From: Coenobita brevimanus
Taxonomy: Eukaryota > Arthropoda > Malacostraca > Decapoda > Coenobitidae
Length of the DNA stretch: 64,000 nucleotides
Direction of reading: 5' to 3'
NCBI GenBank assembly: GCA_032717465.1
Contig: CM064670.1
Location: 17,574,939-17,638,938 of the forward strand
Below are positions 1 to 11,395 of this stretch, piece by piece (within the stretch, counting starts at the first letter, position 1; each line of letters begins with the position of its first letter). A program made the position numbers and the translations under genes. The notes under the pieces are model-generated. The model was not told where the DNA came from. It saw only the letters and a program-made list of their open reading frames with translations, and made no database searches.

Positions 1-252
1 ACAGGCCTCACATGTGCACAGGAAATAGTAATGCTCCATCAAGTAATCCTTCCTAAATGATAAATTGTGACGAATGTAATCACAATGATAACTGATTGTG
101 ATGTCAGCACCAGCAGGAATGAACCGTATAGCCCTCAAGACGCTTGTGTCGCACCATGAGAATACAACACATGATGGCTTACAGGAATGATTGGCAAGAT
201 TCATGGTTGGAAACAAACCACAGCCAATATCGTCAATCAGGTGAAAGTTGTC
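1..252 (-). CDS. SMYD4-like SET/MYND protein, exon with end of SET domain and post-SET (partial)
   Basis: On the minus strand this is an open 84-codon exon that follows a splice acceptor (TTCTTACAG, just right of position 252) and runs off the left edge. Residues 21-24 read NHSC, followed by KPSCVVFSW: the signature core of SET domains, with the F-P-x-M-N-L lead-in seen in SMYD proteins. Residues 51-59 (ITISYHCDY) hold the Tyr-containing SET motif, and the exon ends FLCTCEAC, a post-SET zinc-binding cluster. SMYD4-type proteins are predicted lysine methyltransferases; arthropods carry several paralogues, so the exact orthologue is not assigned. The frame joins in phase 0 to the exon at 11618-12103. 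A short intermediate exon cannot be excluded, because the spacing between the two motifs is shorter than I would expect for vertebrate SMYD4. No frame damage is seen. Confidence 0.82.
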
Positions 253-532
253 CTGTAAGAAAATATAAGAATAATTAGTTATTCTGAACAGCACATTAGC
301 TGTACACACGACCTCAGCTATTCATTAAGATATGATAAAACTTTTCTAATTCAGTTTTTTACTTTATGTTAGCTACAGTAAAATTCTGTGGGGTAGTTTA
401 CAAATGTTTTTTTTTTTTTTTTCCACGAATTATTTTGACACCATGCGGTATATAACCTCTTAAGTAACACCAACATCAAGAATACTGTCACAAGTCATAA
501 GCCAGTTAACATTCAGGTTACCATGGCTAACT

Positions 533-812
533 CTATCTATATACCTAGGCTGCTTTCCCCAAGGAAAGGGAGGTAGCCGAGACAGGACGACACACTCCCC
601 ATTTACTCATCCATTCAAACACATTCATTCGCATCTTAGCCCCAAAGTGGAGAACGGACAGATCCTCACCGCACCATACCGCACAAGGGTCAACTGCGCA
701 ATGCAATCAGTGACATCCGCAGCAGGGCCCGACAGCAGAGCTGGTTTACCCCTGCCACATCATAACAGACTCATCCCCTTACCCGCACCTGACCTGAAAT
801 AGCTGATCAGGC
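533..812 (-). mobile_element. 3'UTR fragment of the TAGA-tailed LINE also present at 46139-53426
   Basis: About 280 bp nearly identical to 46141-46415, the 3'UTR of the large minus-strand LINE. It starts at the CTATCTAT end, which is the TAGA tail on the minus strand, and keeps the CCTAGGCTGCTT start and the GACCTGA/AGCTGATC end. It lacks all coding sequence, so it is a severely 5'-truncated copy in the SMYD4-like intron. Confidence 0.8.
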
Positions 813-1035
813 TAACTCAGAGCTAGGAAAATTGTCTAGAAGCGGAACAGAAAAAAAAGGGGGATTTCTTCTCATTTTCAGGCCCCTCTGACAAACTCGT
901 AACTAAATCAAATTGTCTGATTTTGCCGTATCGGAGTACTAGAGCTGTCCCGGAATACTAGAAATAGGTTCTAACTACCCAGAAAAAGATAGTTAAGCAT
1001 TATCGCTACACAACAGTAACAGCTCTACAAAGGAA

Positions 1036-1965
1036 AAATCTTCTAAAATGAAACGCCGTGAAACCGGGCCCCAAGCTGCTAGCGCAAAAGTGTCGTTCGG
1101 TATGCCTCTGAAAGCTTTGCGAACGGAGTAGCCATTCATCGTCTATGATCTTGTTGACCTAATCAGTTCATCATACCTTCACACTGTACCACTGACATAG
1201 TGTTTGGTCGAAATCCGTCATGGGGTTCTGGAGATATCATACCCACAAAGATAAACAAAGTCGACCCCATATGATCCTGGCCTTTGACCCCTTGACCTTG
1301 CTGACCTGATCAGTTCATCATCCCTTCATACTGTATCATCGACAAAGGTTTGGTCGAAATCCGTAGAGGAGCTTAGGAGATATCATACTCAACAAAGATA
1401 AACTATGTCGGTCCCATGTGACCTTCATGTTTGACCCTTTGACCTAGCTGACCTCACCAGTTCACCATATCCCCATACTGCATCACTGACAAAAGTTTGG
1501 TGGAAATCCGTCAATGGGTTCTGGAGATATCACACTCACGACAGTGTTATGGATGAATGTCCACAAGGATAAACTAAGTCGACCACATATGACCTTGACG
1601 TAGACCACTTGAACTTGCTGACCTAATCATTTCATCATCTCATACTGCATCACTGAAAAAAGTTTGGCAGAAATCCGTCGATGGGTTCAGAAGATATCGT
1701 GCCCACGTTAGTGTTATGGATGCCTGTCCACAAGGATAAACGAAGTCGACCCCATATGACCTTGACCTTTGATCATTTGACCTTGCTGACCTAATCAGTT
1801 CATCATCTCTTCATACTGCATCACTGACAAAAGTTTGGTAGAAATCCGTCAATGGGCTCAGGAGATATAACACACACAACAGTGTTATTGATACACGGAC
1901 GCACACACCCACACACGCACAGATGGACAAACCAATCACTTAATGCCTCTTCCATCATAGGTGGG
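1036..1965 (+). repeat. Left inverted arm: degenerate tandem repeat with TGACCT-type half-sites
   Basis: About five diverged units of 130-180 bp, each carrying a version of ACAAAAGTTTGGTCGAAATCC, GGTTCTGGAGATATCA and runs such as TGACCTTGACCTTTGA. The outer end (CGGGCCCC... GGTATGCCT near 1070-1105) and the inner end (CATAGGTGG near 1957) both recur inverted at 6505-7385. The two arms are therefore inverted copies of one element about 0.9 kb long. Confidence 0.75.
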
Positions 1966-2029
1966 CATAGGCATAACAAGGAGCATTTAAAGAGAGCAAT
2001 GCCCGCATCAACCAGCTGGTCAAGGGCTG

Positions 2030-3596
2030 TATATCTGACTTTGCCCTGTGACCATGACTTTTGAAATATTTCTCTAAAATCGAATTACTTCATGCTTGTC
2101 TAACCCTTAACCCCTTCCACTAGCTTGGTTCGCCATATTAAAGCAGTCTGAGTTAACTTTGCCCACTGCCTTTAACCTTTGGTCTTTCAGTGTGAGCTAC
2201 AGTAGGCCATTAATTATTTTTTTCTTAAAATCGAGTATCTTTCTCCTTATTATAACCTGAACGCTTCCACAAAGCTTAGTCTACATTGGATAAAAACTGT
2301 TTAATTTGCCCTTCCAATAATGACCTAGATCTTTGTGTTATTGTTCTTTAAAACAATAGGTGAACCCCTTGGGTGATCCTTCATTCATCCATCAAGTTTA
2401 ATCTAAATCATCAAATCTGTTTTATTTTGTTCACATACATATTCATTGTGGAATGTTTGCACTCTTGATGTAGTGCTTCCTATTACTTCATTCACTTTTT
2501 TCATTCTTTTTCTTTGTCTGCCCTCTTCTCTTCATATTTCTTTTATCATCCCTGTCATTTTTATTACTATTCTTTCCACTTCAGGTATTCAACACTGGAT
2601 GGCCAGTCTTGCGGTTTCTTGTAACCCACGAAACCATTTACAATGCTGGATGATAATTATGCAACCAAATAACAGGGTGACGTCGAGCCTACTATGGTGC
2701 CCCTGTTGAACAGGTGTAGACACAAAAGCGGCGTCCATTCTGGAACCAAACCTCTACAATGCCCCATACCTTGTGATGAAACGCTGTATACCACAAGAGA
2801 ATATCAATTCACTGCACAGGACAGCACCTCAGGTGCAGTTGCTTATCTGCGATTGATGGGTCTGCATGGCCAGACAGACCAAGGTTACTCAACATCATTC
2901 AGAAGACATATGTCTCAGACTTAGAACTTACTTGTTGATGTTGATCTTTGATTGTTCTCAAAACTGCATACCTTCGTTCTTGCCTGACTTTAACGCTTCC
3001 ACTAAGTTTGGTTCAAATTAGACCAAAACTGAGGTGACCTTGCCCCGTAACCTTGAAATATGACTTTATTCTGTTACCTGACATTTGAGTGTCCACGAAA
3101 TAGAATCCTTTCATTCTTGTTCTGTTTTCATTTCTTCCTCAAAGTTTTATGTAAACTGGGTGAAAACAGTTTAAGTTAGACCTACCCGGTATCCCTGACC
3201 TAAAATGTATTGTTCTCAGAAACAACAGATTTACTGCTTGTCTAACCCTTAACCATTCCACCAGGTTTGGTAGAAAAAGGATCAAAACTGAGAAATTCTG
3301 TAAATAAACACAAGCGCTTGTGCATTTTCCTAATTTTTACCTTCCCCTGTGGCCTTGTCCTTTGAGCAATTGCATTCAAAACTGAACAACTTTATTCCTG
3401 CCTTACCCTCAACCTTTACTCTAAGTTCTGTCAAAAGTGGATAGACACTCTAAGCTGATTTTGCTCGACCAACGTTTGACCTAGCCATGTGACCTTGACT
3501 TTTGGCTTATTCTTAAAAGCAATTGGTATCACTGCCTAACCCTAAACACTTCCACCAACTTTGGCTAAATTAGTTACAAAATGTTTCAGTATATTT

Positions 3597-3597
<1 letters not shown>
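2030..3597 (+). repeat. Degenerate tandem repeat (units about 110-170 bp)
   Basis: The theme 'TAACCCTTAACC.CTTCCAC.AAGTTTGGT...AAAACTGAG..GACCTTGCCC' recurs with strong divergence near 2104, 2255, 2372, 2985, 3129, 3242, 3400 and 3537. The open frames at 2446-2709 and 2694-2924 lie inside it and show no protein-like features. The interval 2420-2930 may be an older insertion that I do not recognise. Confidence 0.55.

Positions 3598-3598
<1 letters not shown>

Positions 3599-3658
<60 letters not shown>
3599..3658 (+). repeat. (CA)n microsatellite
   Basis: About 30 uninterrupted CA repeats, directly after the degenerate tandem repeat. Confidence 0.97.
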
Positions 3659-3659
<1 letters not shown>

Positions 3660-3662
<3 letters not shown>

Positions 3663-4813
3663 CGATCAAAACATAACACACGCTCTTACACTGTGAGCGC
3701 GGGTTGACTAAGCAGGCAGTAACATGGACTTAACTGAAGTAAGTTGTTGGTGATCCCAAGGTTTGCCTTTTGGTAGAACTTTACCCCAAGAAAAAAATAA
3801 GCACTTTCAATGAAGTTCATAACCATCCAAGCACCATACAATGTCACTCTAAGCCACTGTGGATAAATATCTATAATAAAACATTATGAAATCATCATCG
3901 TTAAGCCACCACATCCAGGTAACAGTCTGCCTTGTCACTGTTAAGTCCTCTCCGAGGCGGAAGGAAGGTTGTTGCCAGGTGGTCACTGACTCGCTCACTC
4001 TCCCTCGACGAATGTTGCTCACGTAAAGAGGATTCTTATCCTCGATTAGTAAAGACAGTAAAGCTTCATCTTAATTTGACGGCAACAGCATCAGGAAGGC
4101 TGTAGGAAACATGAGTGATGTGAACAGTTCTGTACATGCAATAAACTTTAACAATGTGTTCTTAGACGTGAATGGCTAAGGTAAAGGCAGCGTCTCTTCC
4201 AACACTGGCATTATTTTCAACTCTGGATGGATCGCTGCTCCCCCCCCCCCTTCTCCCTTCTTGTTTACAGTAACTGCATAACGTTTCCACAAAAACGTCG
4301 ACAGGTTCATCCATCACTATGAGAACTTTTTAGCAGGCTGACTATGAATCCTTTAAAGGGTTCCAGGTTCCACTTTTCTTCCAACGCCTTCTGTGAGTCT
4401 GCTGATCTAGAATGAACGGGAAGTTGTTTTGAAGCTCTTCAATAGGGCTCTTATAGCGTTCCTCAACGTTATTCTTATCAACCTTGAGGCCAACCTGCTC
4501 CGAATCCACTAAAAGTTGCGGCGCACGTTCGATACATCACTGAATCCGACAATGGAATGCACAAAATCCAGTAACGATGTAAGCCAATACCAGCCAAAGC
4601 CTCTTCAATCACCATTTTTCACGCAGCGGTGATGTCACTCACAGCCTCCTTGTGCTACTTTCCGGAATATATCGGGAAAATCTCCAGCAATCTGTTAATC
4701 GGCATTCACAGCTTTCCCCTCGAGTTTAACCACTTACGTCTGAAGTTTGATGGTGTATTCTTTAAATGTACACGATTTTATTCACTTTAATATAGATTTT
4801 TCGTACTGAAAGG

Positions 4814-4888
<75 letters not shown>

Positions 4889-5448
4889 CGTTACTAAAGT
4901 ATAAGAGCTAAAGCGTACCCAGGTGGGTTCGAGTTTTTAAAGCAATAAAACGAACTTGGGTCATCTTTTAGAAACAACTGGATAGCCACTGACAATTCCC
5001 TTTCGCTGCTTCAGGTCTTCCCACAACTTGCGGTCTTATCTACCATGAAGATAATGACGGATAGAGCCATATGACATTGCGTTTGGTCCTCTCTCTACAC
5101 TTGGCACTCTTCCATTCTGTTGATAACCGGTTCCCGTTTCCTACTGATTTCTTCGTGTCATGTTCTGTGCTGTGGCCTTTAGTTTGAAGACCTTCTTTAT
5201 AACTGAGGCAATGTACACAGCTGGTGGAGATGAATCCGTCACCGCTCTCTTGATGCCTGACGGCGGTGCGCTTTAAGCTTGTCAAACAGCATCATCAGAC
5301 TAATGACGTTGGCCTTACTGAAGACACCAGACTCAAAAGCACAGCTATTTTCATTGAAGATCTCAACATGTTTATCGGTAACAATTATGAAGCAAAGATT
5401 ATACTATTTTTTCTATTAATGTTTCAGCACTGCATACTATCCTTACCC

Positions 5449-5501
<53 letters not shown>

Positions 5502-6504
5502 TACAGCAATGGAGGCACCGGTTGGACAATCATTGTATGCTCGTATCTCACTAATTTTCACTGATGAACAAAAAAAAAAAAAAGTCAATTACCATTCACA
5601 ATTAAAATAAAGATCACATTTTGCTTAATTACGGGAAACTCACATCAGACAAGAACGGCATTTTGTCTACGGTTAATTAGCCAGCGACCATTCTATTTTA
5701 CACGTGTGTAGGGTGAGAACAGTTCTGATTATGGTTGGTAAACCAAAGCTATACTGAACAACACACACACACACACACACACACTTCAATTATCCTCTTC
5801 AATGTATTCTCCATCTGCATCCACAAACTTGTTCCAACATTTTTGCCACTGATGAAAACAGCACAGGAACTCTATCCTGACTCCTCAGGATACTCGTCGT
5901 TTCACATAGCATGCCTTCAGTGGTATTGCCAACAATCACTCCACTTTTAATAGAGTTTATTTCTCTCTGCCTCACACAAACGTTTGAAGACTTCCAGGCA
6001 GAAAGCTTAACAAACAGAAGTATACTCGGGTGAAATTTGTATGCTCAGTACCTTCCCTGTCAATAAATGCAAGCATCACTGAACTATGATTTGTCTTGAC
6101 TGACGAGTTTTGGGGGTTCTCGATGAAACTGAGGTCTTCAGCTAGGTCTTCTCTTTTGGAATCTGGGTTATATACAGTACGTAGGCTAAAGTTCCACCCG
6201 CGTTATGACTTTGTATCAGAATGACAAGGTGTTGCTTCTGATAATGTGTGAGGATGACTGGGGTAAAGTTAGTGGTAATGTATATGCAAAAAACTAATGG
6301 TGTGCGGGTCACATAACCATACTTTTGCTCCTGCTGCAGTGCACTGGCGCATGGTGTTGCTTTACCCATTGATATAGGCCTATGGCAACTAGCTGAGTGA
6401 CTAATACGTGATAAGCATTGGCATGAATCACTGGTAATTCATTACAGATTGCTGGGGCTTTACTTAAAAAGTGCTGTTATCTGTCACTAATTATGACTCA
6501 GACC
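3660..6504. other. No recognisable gene; three microsatellites
   Basis: I see no protein motif or transposon end here on either strand. It contains an (AT)n run at 4816-4886, a (TA)n run at 5451-5496, a short (CA)n at 5758-5784 and a C-run near 4242-4251. A phrase near 5520-5560 (ATTGTATGC...ATCTC...ATTTTCAC) recurs near 7490-7515, hinting at one more degenerate repeat. Confidence 0.6.
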
Positions 6505-7385
6505 ACCTATGGTGGTGGAAATATCAAGTGATTAATCTGTCTGTGCATGTGTGCGTAGCTGTGTGCATCCATGTGTCTATAACACTATTGTGAGTGCGAT
6601 ATCTCCTGAATCCATTGACGAATTTCCACCAGAACTTTTGACAGTGATGCAGTGCGAGGCAATGATGAACTGATTAGGTTAGCTAGGTCAAGGAGTCAGA
6701 GGTCATGGTCATTTGGGGTCGACTTAGCTCATCCTTGTGGATGCGATATCTCTTGAACGACTTGACGGATTTTGACCAAACTTTTGTCAGTGATACAATA
6801 GTAAAGGTCAATAAAATAACTAGGCCAGTAAGGTCAAGGGGTCAAAGGTCAAGGTCATATGGGGTCAACTTAGTTTATCCTCGTGGGTGTCCATAAAACT
6901 ATTGTGGCTGCAATATCTCCTGAACCCATCAACGGATTTCTACCACACTTTTGTCACTGATGCAGTATGAAGAAATGATGAATCGATTAGGTCAGCTATG
7001 TCATGGTCAGTCATGTGGGGTCAACTTTGTTTATCCTTGCTGGTTCGATATCTCCTGAATCCTTAACGGAATTTTACCAAACTTTTGTCACTGATACAGA
7101 ACGAAGGGACGATGAACTGATAAAGTTAGCAAGGCCAAGAGATCAAAAGGAAAGGTTTATCCTTTGGGGCGAAATATCTCCTGAACCCCTAGATGGATTT
7201 TGACAGATCTTTTGTCAGTGGTATAGTATGAAGGGACGATGAACTGACTAGGTCAGCAAGGTCATGGAAATTTTATAGCGAGTCTGTGCACACGGCTAGA
7301 CATAGGCATACCAAGTGACACTTTTCACTGAAAGCTCGGGGCCCGAGTTCTCGCAGCTTTATTTTCATTTTACTGTAAAAAATAC
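6505..7385 (-). repeat. Right inverted arm of the degenerate tandem repeat
   Basis: Reverse complement of the arm at 1036-1965. The inner end reads CACCTATGGTGG near 6508, the outer end CTCGGGGCCCGAGTT near 7337, and there are about five internal diverged units. The open frames at 6705-6896 and 7003-7203 are translations of the repeat. With the left arm it encloses 4.5 kb of sequence that shows no transposon gene. Confidence 0.75.
6831..6858 (+). promoter_or_regulatory. Cluster of nuclear-receptor-like AGGTCA half-sites (candidate)
   Basis: Positions 6839-6851 read GGGTCAAAGGTCA, which matches a DR1 direct repeat, and 6849-6857 read TCAAGGTCA, the FTZ-F1/ERR-type extended half-site. Similar clusters recur in each unit of both arms, for example TGACCTTGACCTTTGA near 1757. 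Motif matching only; binding or function is not shown by the sequence. Confidence 0.3.
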
Positions 7386-7675
7386 TGGTTAATAATACAA
7401 ATCATAACGCACAAATTAAATTTAGAAGGCAAAGTATTAGACTACACATGAATAATGATGTTGAGTTGGCTAGTCAGCAACCACAACATTGTATGCACAT
7501 ATCTCTCATTTTCACTTACAGCTCGACAGTATCTACTGTCATTAACAGTTATAATGGACGGATCGTATTTTCATCAATTAAGGGAACAATATCCCAGTAT
7601 CACAGCACGTGTTTAGGGCAGGCATGGTCTTCAACCCATGAGGTGCAACATACCGCATAAGAGATGCTTCTAGAG

Positions 7676-8007
7676 CAGCGTTTCCCAACCTTGGGGGCGC
7701 GCCCCCCTGGGGGGGGGGGCGTTTGAGATTGTTAGGGGAGGCGTGGGGTAATCAAAGTTCAACATAGGGCTAATCCATTTAAATGCATACGGGGTATTCC
7801 CAATGATATGCATGAATAAGAAACTTTGATAGGGAAACTTCATAACAGTCATTTCAAGCAACCACATGTACTGTTGCCATCTAGCATCTTAAGCATCCAT
7901 ATGGAACAGATAAAAACATCGTTGTGTCGACGTCAGAGGGATGGGGGAGCATAATGAATACAGTCCTGACCAAAGGGGGGCTGTGCTAAAAAGGTTGGGA
8001 ACCCCTG
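7676..8007 (+). mobile_element. hAT-type MITE with 8-bp target duplication
   Basis: The ends are CAGCGTTTCCCAACCTTGG and, reversed, CAGGGGTTCCCAACCTTTT, typical hAT termini. They are flanked by a perfect 8-bp duplication TTCTAGAG at 7668-7675 and 8008-8015. At 332 bp it has no coding capacity and is non-autonomous. It lies in the SMYD4-like intron. Confidence 0.93.
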
Positions 8008-8292
8008 TTCTAGAGGGTTGTTGCATACTTCTTCTGAGGGGTATTCTTAACTTTCTACCGCAGAGATTTTGGAAGGAGCAGTGTCATGCAAATTTTGCTG
8101 CATATTAAGCTATCATTTCCCCACCCCCAGTGTTAAATACAGAAACAAAGGAATAGTTGGAACAGTGAAAGAAATTTATGAACTTCATGACACTCACACT
8201 AGCATCCAACGAGGCTCATACCTGCTTAGAACACTAAAAATTTAATGCAGGGTCAACAGTGGCTAAAGAAGAGATGGAGGGGTTAAATATAC

Positions 8293-8746
8293 TGTTGTGC
8301 TGTAAGATATAGATAATGATTTATATCTGGAGATGTGAGGAATATTCTAGAAATTCTGACATGTCTGCTTGATTTTCTCTCTTATCTTAGCAATTAGTTG
8401 TCATTAGTTTTTTATTTTATTTAACTGCATTGTGGAGAAACATGAAGAGTTCTCTCCTAGGTTCTAAACTATTCTGTACTGTTCTAGTGGCAGAATTGGG
8501 GGTATTTAAATGGACTGCTCTGCCTTCTGGGACAGAGCAATGAAAATAGTGAGTCTGAAGAGAGGTATCATGTGAAAGAGAGAAGCCACAGTGTACTGTT
8601 TACATGAGAGAAGCCACAGTGTATTGCTAAGTACCTCAGCTTTGCCTGGAAGGAATAAAACCCTGATATACTGACCAGCCTTTGATTAACATTCTGCCTT
8701 GGCAACATCTCATACTTGACGTATCCACAAACCCCATGGTGTAACA
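8293..8746 (+). repeat. 5' LTR of a Gypsy-type retrotransposon
   Basis: Starts TGTTGTGCTG and ends GGTGTAACA, the TG...CA form of LTRs. Its first 110 bp recur at 10475-10590. An AATAAA signal occurs near 8653. It is followed directly by ATTGGTGTCAGGTG, which looks like a primer-binding site after a one- or two-base spacer. The tRNA that would prime it is not determined. Confidence 0.8.
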
Positions 8747-8805
8747 ATTGGTGTCAGGTGTAAGGTACTTCTTGAGAGAGGTAAACGCGTGGACAGGCTA
8801 CCAAA

Positions 8806-10055
8806 ATGGAGGGCATATCTCTGGCAGATATACTTACAGTGTTGAAAACACAGCAAGAACAAAAGATATATCAAGAACAGAAATTAATCCAAACACAACA
8901 CTACACAAGACTAGAGGAACGATAAGTGGACAGAGACAGGAGCTTCACCAGCTATGAAACGTATTTGAAGAGAGAAGCCGAGCTTAGAATCAAGTGTTTC
9001 AGGAGGATCGTTAGAAGTGGCGTGAGGAGCTCAGGGTTGTGACTGGGAAACAGAAGCAACAACAAGATGTGGTGTACAGCGAGGTAAAGAGAATAAGCAA
9101 CCAAGTAAAAGAAGTGAGGGAAGAGGTTTCCTGCATAGTGAAGGATAAAGAGAAATGAAACACAGGAAATGAGTAACAGGGTCAAAGTCCTTGAACAGTG
9201 TTTGGTTGAGAGTCAGCACCTAACACATCCCTTAACTACCAGTGACAGGTGCGTGGTGGGAAACAGTGAGGTGCTGAATCCTACGGCCCCTGAATATGTC
9301 CTTGAGTCACAATAGTGTCCCTCAGGGTAGTAAATACATGCCTGTGAAGAAAAGGCCTCAGGATTTTGAAGGCGTGGTGTCTTGGGAGGTTTATCATGCC
9401 CAGTTTGTGCCCTTGGCCAGTGAAAATTGGTGAGATGACCAACTGCATGCAGTTCCTCTGATCACCAGCCTTGAGGGTTCCACTGTGGAGGTCCTTGCAC
9501 ACCTGAATGAGAGAAATTGGGCTGACTACAAGCTGGTGCAGGCCTTGAAGCAGAGGTATGAGACAAAACACCAGGAGGTGGTCTTCAGGTCCCGGGTCCA
9601 GAATCGAACCCGGAGGAGAAGGGAGCCTCTACAAGAACTGGCCCACGACCTACAGAGTTTGGCTCATAAAGCTTACCCAGGAGCCAATTTTGAGATTCTG
9701 ATGGTGCTACTTTGGGATCAGTTTACTTACGAACATGACAGCCCCCAGCTTAGGGTTCAAGTGAGGCAGGCCAAACCAGTGAACCTGCAGGAAGCCTTTG
9801 CCAGGGTCCTTGAGTCTGAGTCCCACTTCAGGTCCAGCTACTCAAGCTTCAACATGGACTTCAGTGCTGGCCTCAAGGCATGTAAGGGCTCAGATAAGAG
9901 CATGGATATGTTTAAAAGAACATGTTTTTACTGTGAGAAGACTGGACATCAAAAGATGGACTGCTACAAGAGGAAGAGAAATCAACAATAAAAGATCAAC
10001 AAGACGGCAGAGTGTTAAGTTTGCAGGGAACAGGGACACCTGAAAAGGGACTGTA
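8806..10055 (+). pseudogene. Gag of a Gypsy-type LTR retrotransposon (broken)
   Basis: An ATG at 8806, 60 bp after the LTR, opens a frame beginning MEGISLADIL that soon breaks. The best-preserved part is an open stretch at 9485-9991 with a Retrotrans_gag-like helical region (VLAHLNERNWADYKLVQALK). It is followed by a CCHC zinc knuckle, CFYCEKTGHQKMDC, at 9923-9964. A second knuckle (CREQGHLKRDC) follows at about 10019-10053 in another frame. Upstream, about 9365-9480, VSWEVYHAQF with an internal stop continues the same domain. Gag packages element RNA in the cytoplasm. Stops and frameshifts make this copy non-functional. Confidence 0.8.
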
Positions 10056-10059
10056 AATG

Positions 10060-10474
10060 GAAGACCTAAAGGACTGTAAATGAGGACCTAGCAAGAGAAG
10101 AACCAGGCCCACGATCATTCAAGTCAATCATCTGTGGAAATATCATGGACCTGGAAGGTACACATGGAGTGAACCCGAGGACCTGATGGACACCGTAGAT
10201 GAGAGGAGGGTTCAGGAGTGACGTAGTCGTTGAAAACACTGGCAATCCAGGTAATCTCGCCATGGGCACGGAGGCGGTCAACCTTCCCTTGCTCAACACT
10301 CGAGATGTTGCAGTTAGAAAGGGTGACTCTGCGGACTATCTGAGAACAGCGGGTGCTCCAGACTCCATGGGATCTAGATAGCAGAGGCAATGGTGACGAC
10401 CCCCTAGGCTGGAAGATCATCATATATGTACTTGTACATAGGTAGGATTAGGCGATGTGTTGACGGAGAGACAG
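10060..10474 (+). pseudogene. Remnant between gag and 3' LTR; probable extreme end of pol
   Basis: Only about 400 bp separate gag from the 3' LTR, where a complete Gypsy element would have about 3 kb of protease, reverse transcriptase, RNase H and integrase. The final codons in one frame read RRPPRLEDHH, similar to the proline- and arginine-rich C-termini of Gypsy Pol proteins. No RT or integrase motif is present. A purine-rich stretch just before 10475 (GACGGAGAGACAG) could be the polypurine tract. Confidence 0.5.
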
Positions 10475-10590
10475 TGTTGTGCTGTAGGATAGGATTGGTG
10501 GTTTATATCTGGAGATGTGAGGAACATTCTAGAAATTTCGATATATCTGTTTAATTTTCTCTCCTTCTTACTTTAGGAATTAGTTTCTGT
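10475..10590 (+). repeat. Truncated 3' LTR
   Basis: Starts TGTTGTGCTGTAGGAT and follows the 5' LTR (8293 onward) through GGAGATGTGAGGAA.ATTCTAGAAATT and the AGGAATTAGTT stretch, then diverges. Only about a quarter of the LTR is retained. Confidence 0.75.
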
Positions 10591-10808
10591 GATGAGTTCA
10601 AAGCTTGGAAGTAAGGAAAATTTGATATGACATTTGAACAAATAAAAATTTGGTTCGTTAGCAAGTTTGTTGCAAGTTAGATCCAGATTATTGGCTCTTG
10701 CTTCGCTTAACGTTTCATTGACGAAGTCCTATACATTTTACTGTTCGCCAAAAACCACAAACCATCATTAGCCCTAGCTTACTGACAATGTTAACCCAAC
10801 TTCTAGAC

Positions 10809-10810
<2 letters not shown>

Positions 10811-10854
<44 letters not shown>

Positions 10855-11091
10855 ATGAGGGTTAGAGAAAGTATCATCATCCTCATCATCTAGTCCAGTG
10901 TTGCCCCATGAGAAGCGTAGGAGCCCAGGGCTAGGCAAGTTTGTCCTGACATTTAAGAAGAGAGTGACCAGCCTCACTCATCCCTGAGTGGCATTATGTG
11001 AGCACTAAACCTCAACCACTCTTTGGATATAAACCTACAAAGACTCAATCCGATTGGAGCGCCTTAATTACCCACTAGACCACCAGGCGCC
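10811..11091 (-). mobile_element. tRNA-derived SINE with poly-A tail
   Basis: On the minus strand it begins GGCGCCTGGTGGTCTAGTGG, a pol III A-box (TGGTCTAGTGG). A B-box-like GGTTTATATCC follows about 50 bp later and a 41-base poly-A (10851-10811) ends it. The second copy at 38165-38372 has a B box closer to consensus (GTTCATATTC). Homology between the copies extends beyond the tRNA head to about 11395, so the repeated unit is larger than the SINE. Confidence 0.7.
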
Positions 11092-11395
11092 ATAATTTGG
11101 TTATATGGTTGCCAACCAGCATAGTAAATGGCTTCCTGGTGTACAGGAAACCATGTGGCTTGTCATTGAGTGTAGAGTCGCCCATAGGCAGAAGGAAGAG
11201 GAAAGAATGAAGGAAAAAAAAAAAAAGACAGAAGAGGAAGTGTAGTGTGACCCGTAGGCATAAGGAGCAGGAAAGAATGAAAGAAAGGCAGAAGAGGACA
11301 GGAGGAAAGAAGGAAGGAAGAAAGGAAAAGGTACGGTAGTCACCCGAGAGCAGCTCTACATCGAGTGAGTGGATGGTGAGCGCCCCCACCTACCA
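11092..11395 (-). repeat. Repeat linked to the SINE, shared with 38373-38611
   Basis: Contains TTATATGGTTGCCAACCAGC and TACAGGAAACCATGTGGCTT, both recurring at 38385-38440, followed by a GGAAG/GAAAG-rich low-complexity tract. It sits directly upstream of the tRNA-like head in both copies. Open frames at 11075-11389 are translations of the purine-rich tract. Confidence 0.65.

Noticed and set aside
2446..2924. Two plus-strand frames of 87 and 76 codons
   Set aside because: Inside a degenerate tandem repeat; no domain, no splice support that I could see.
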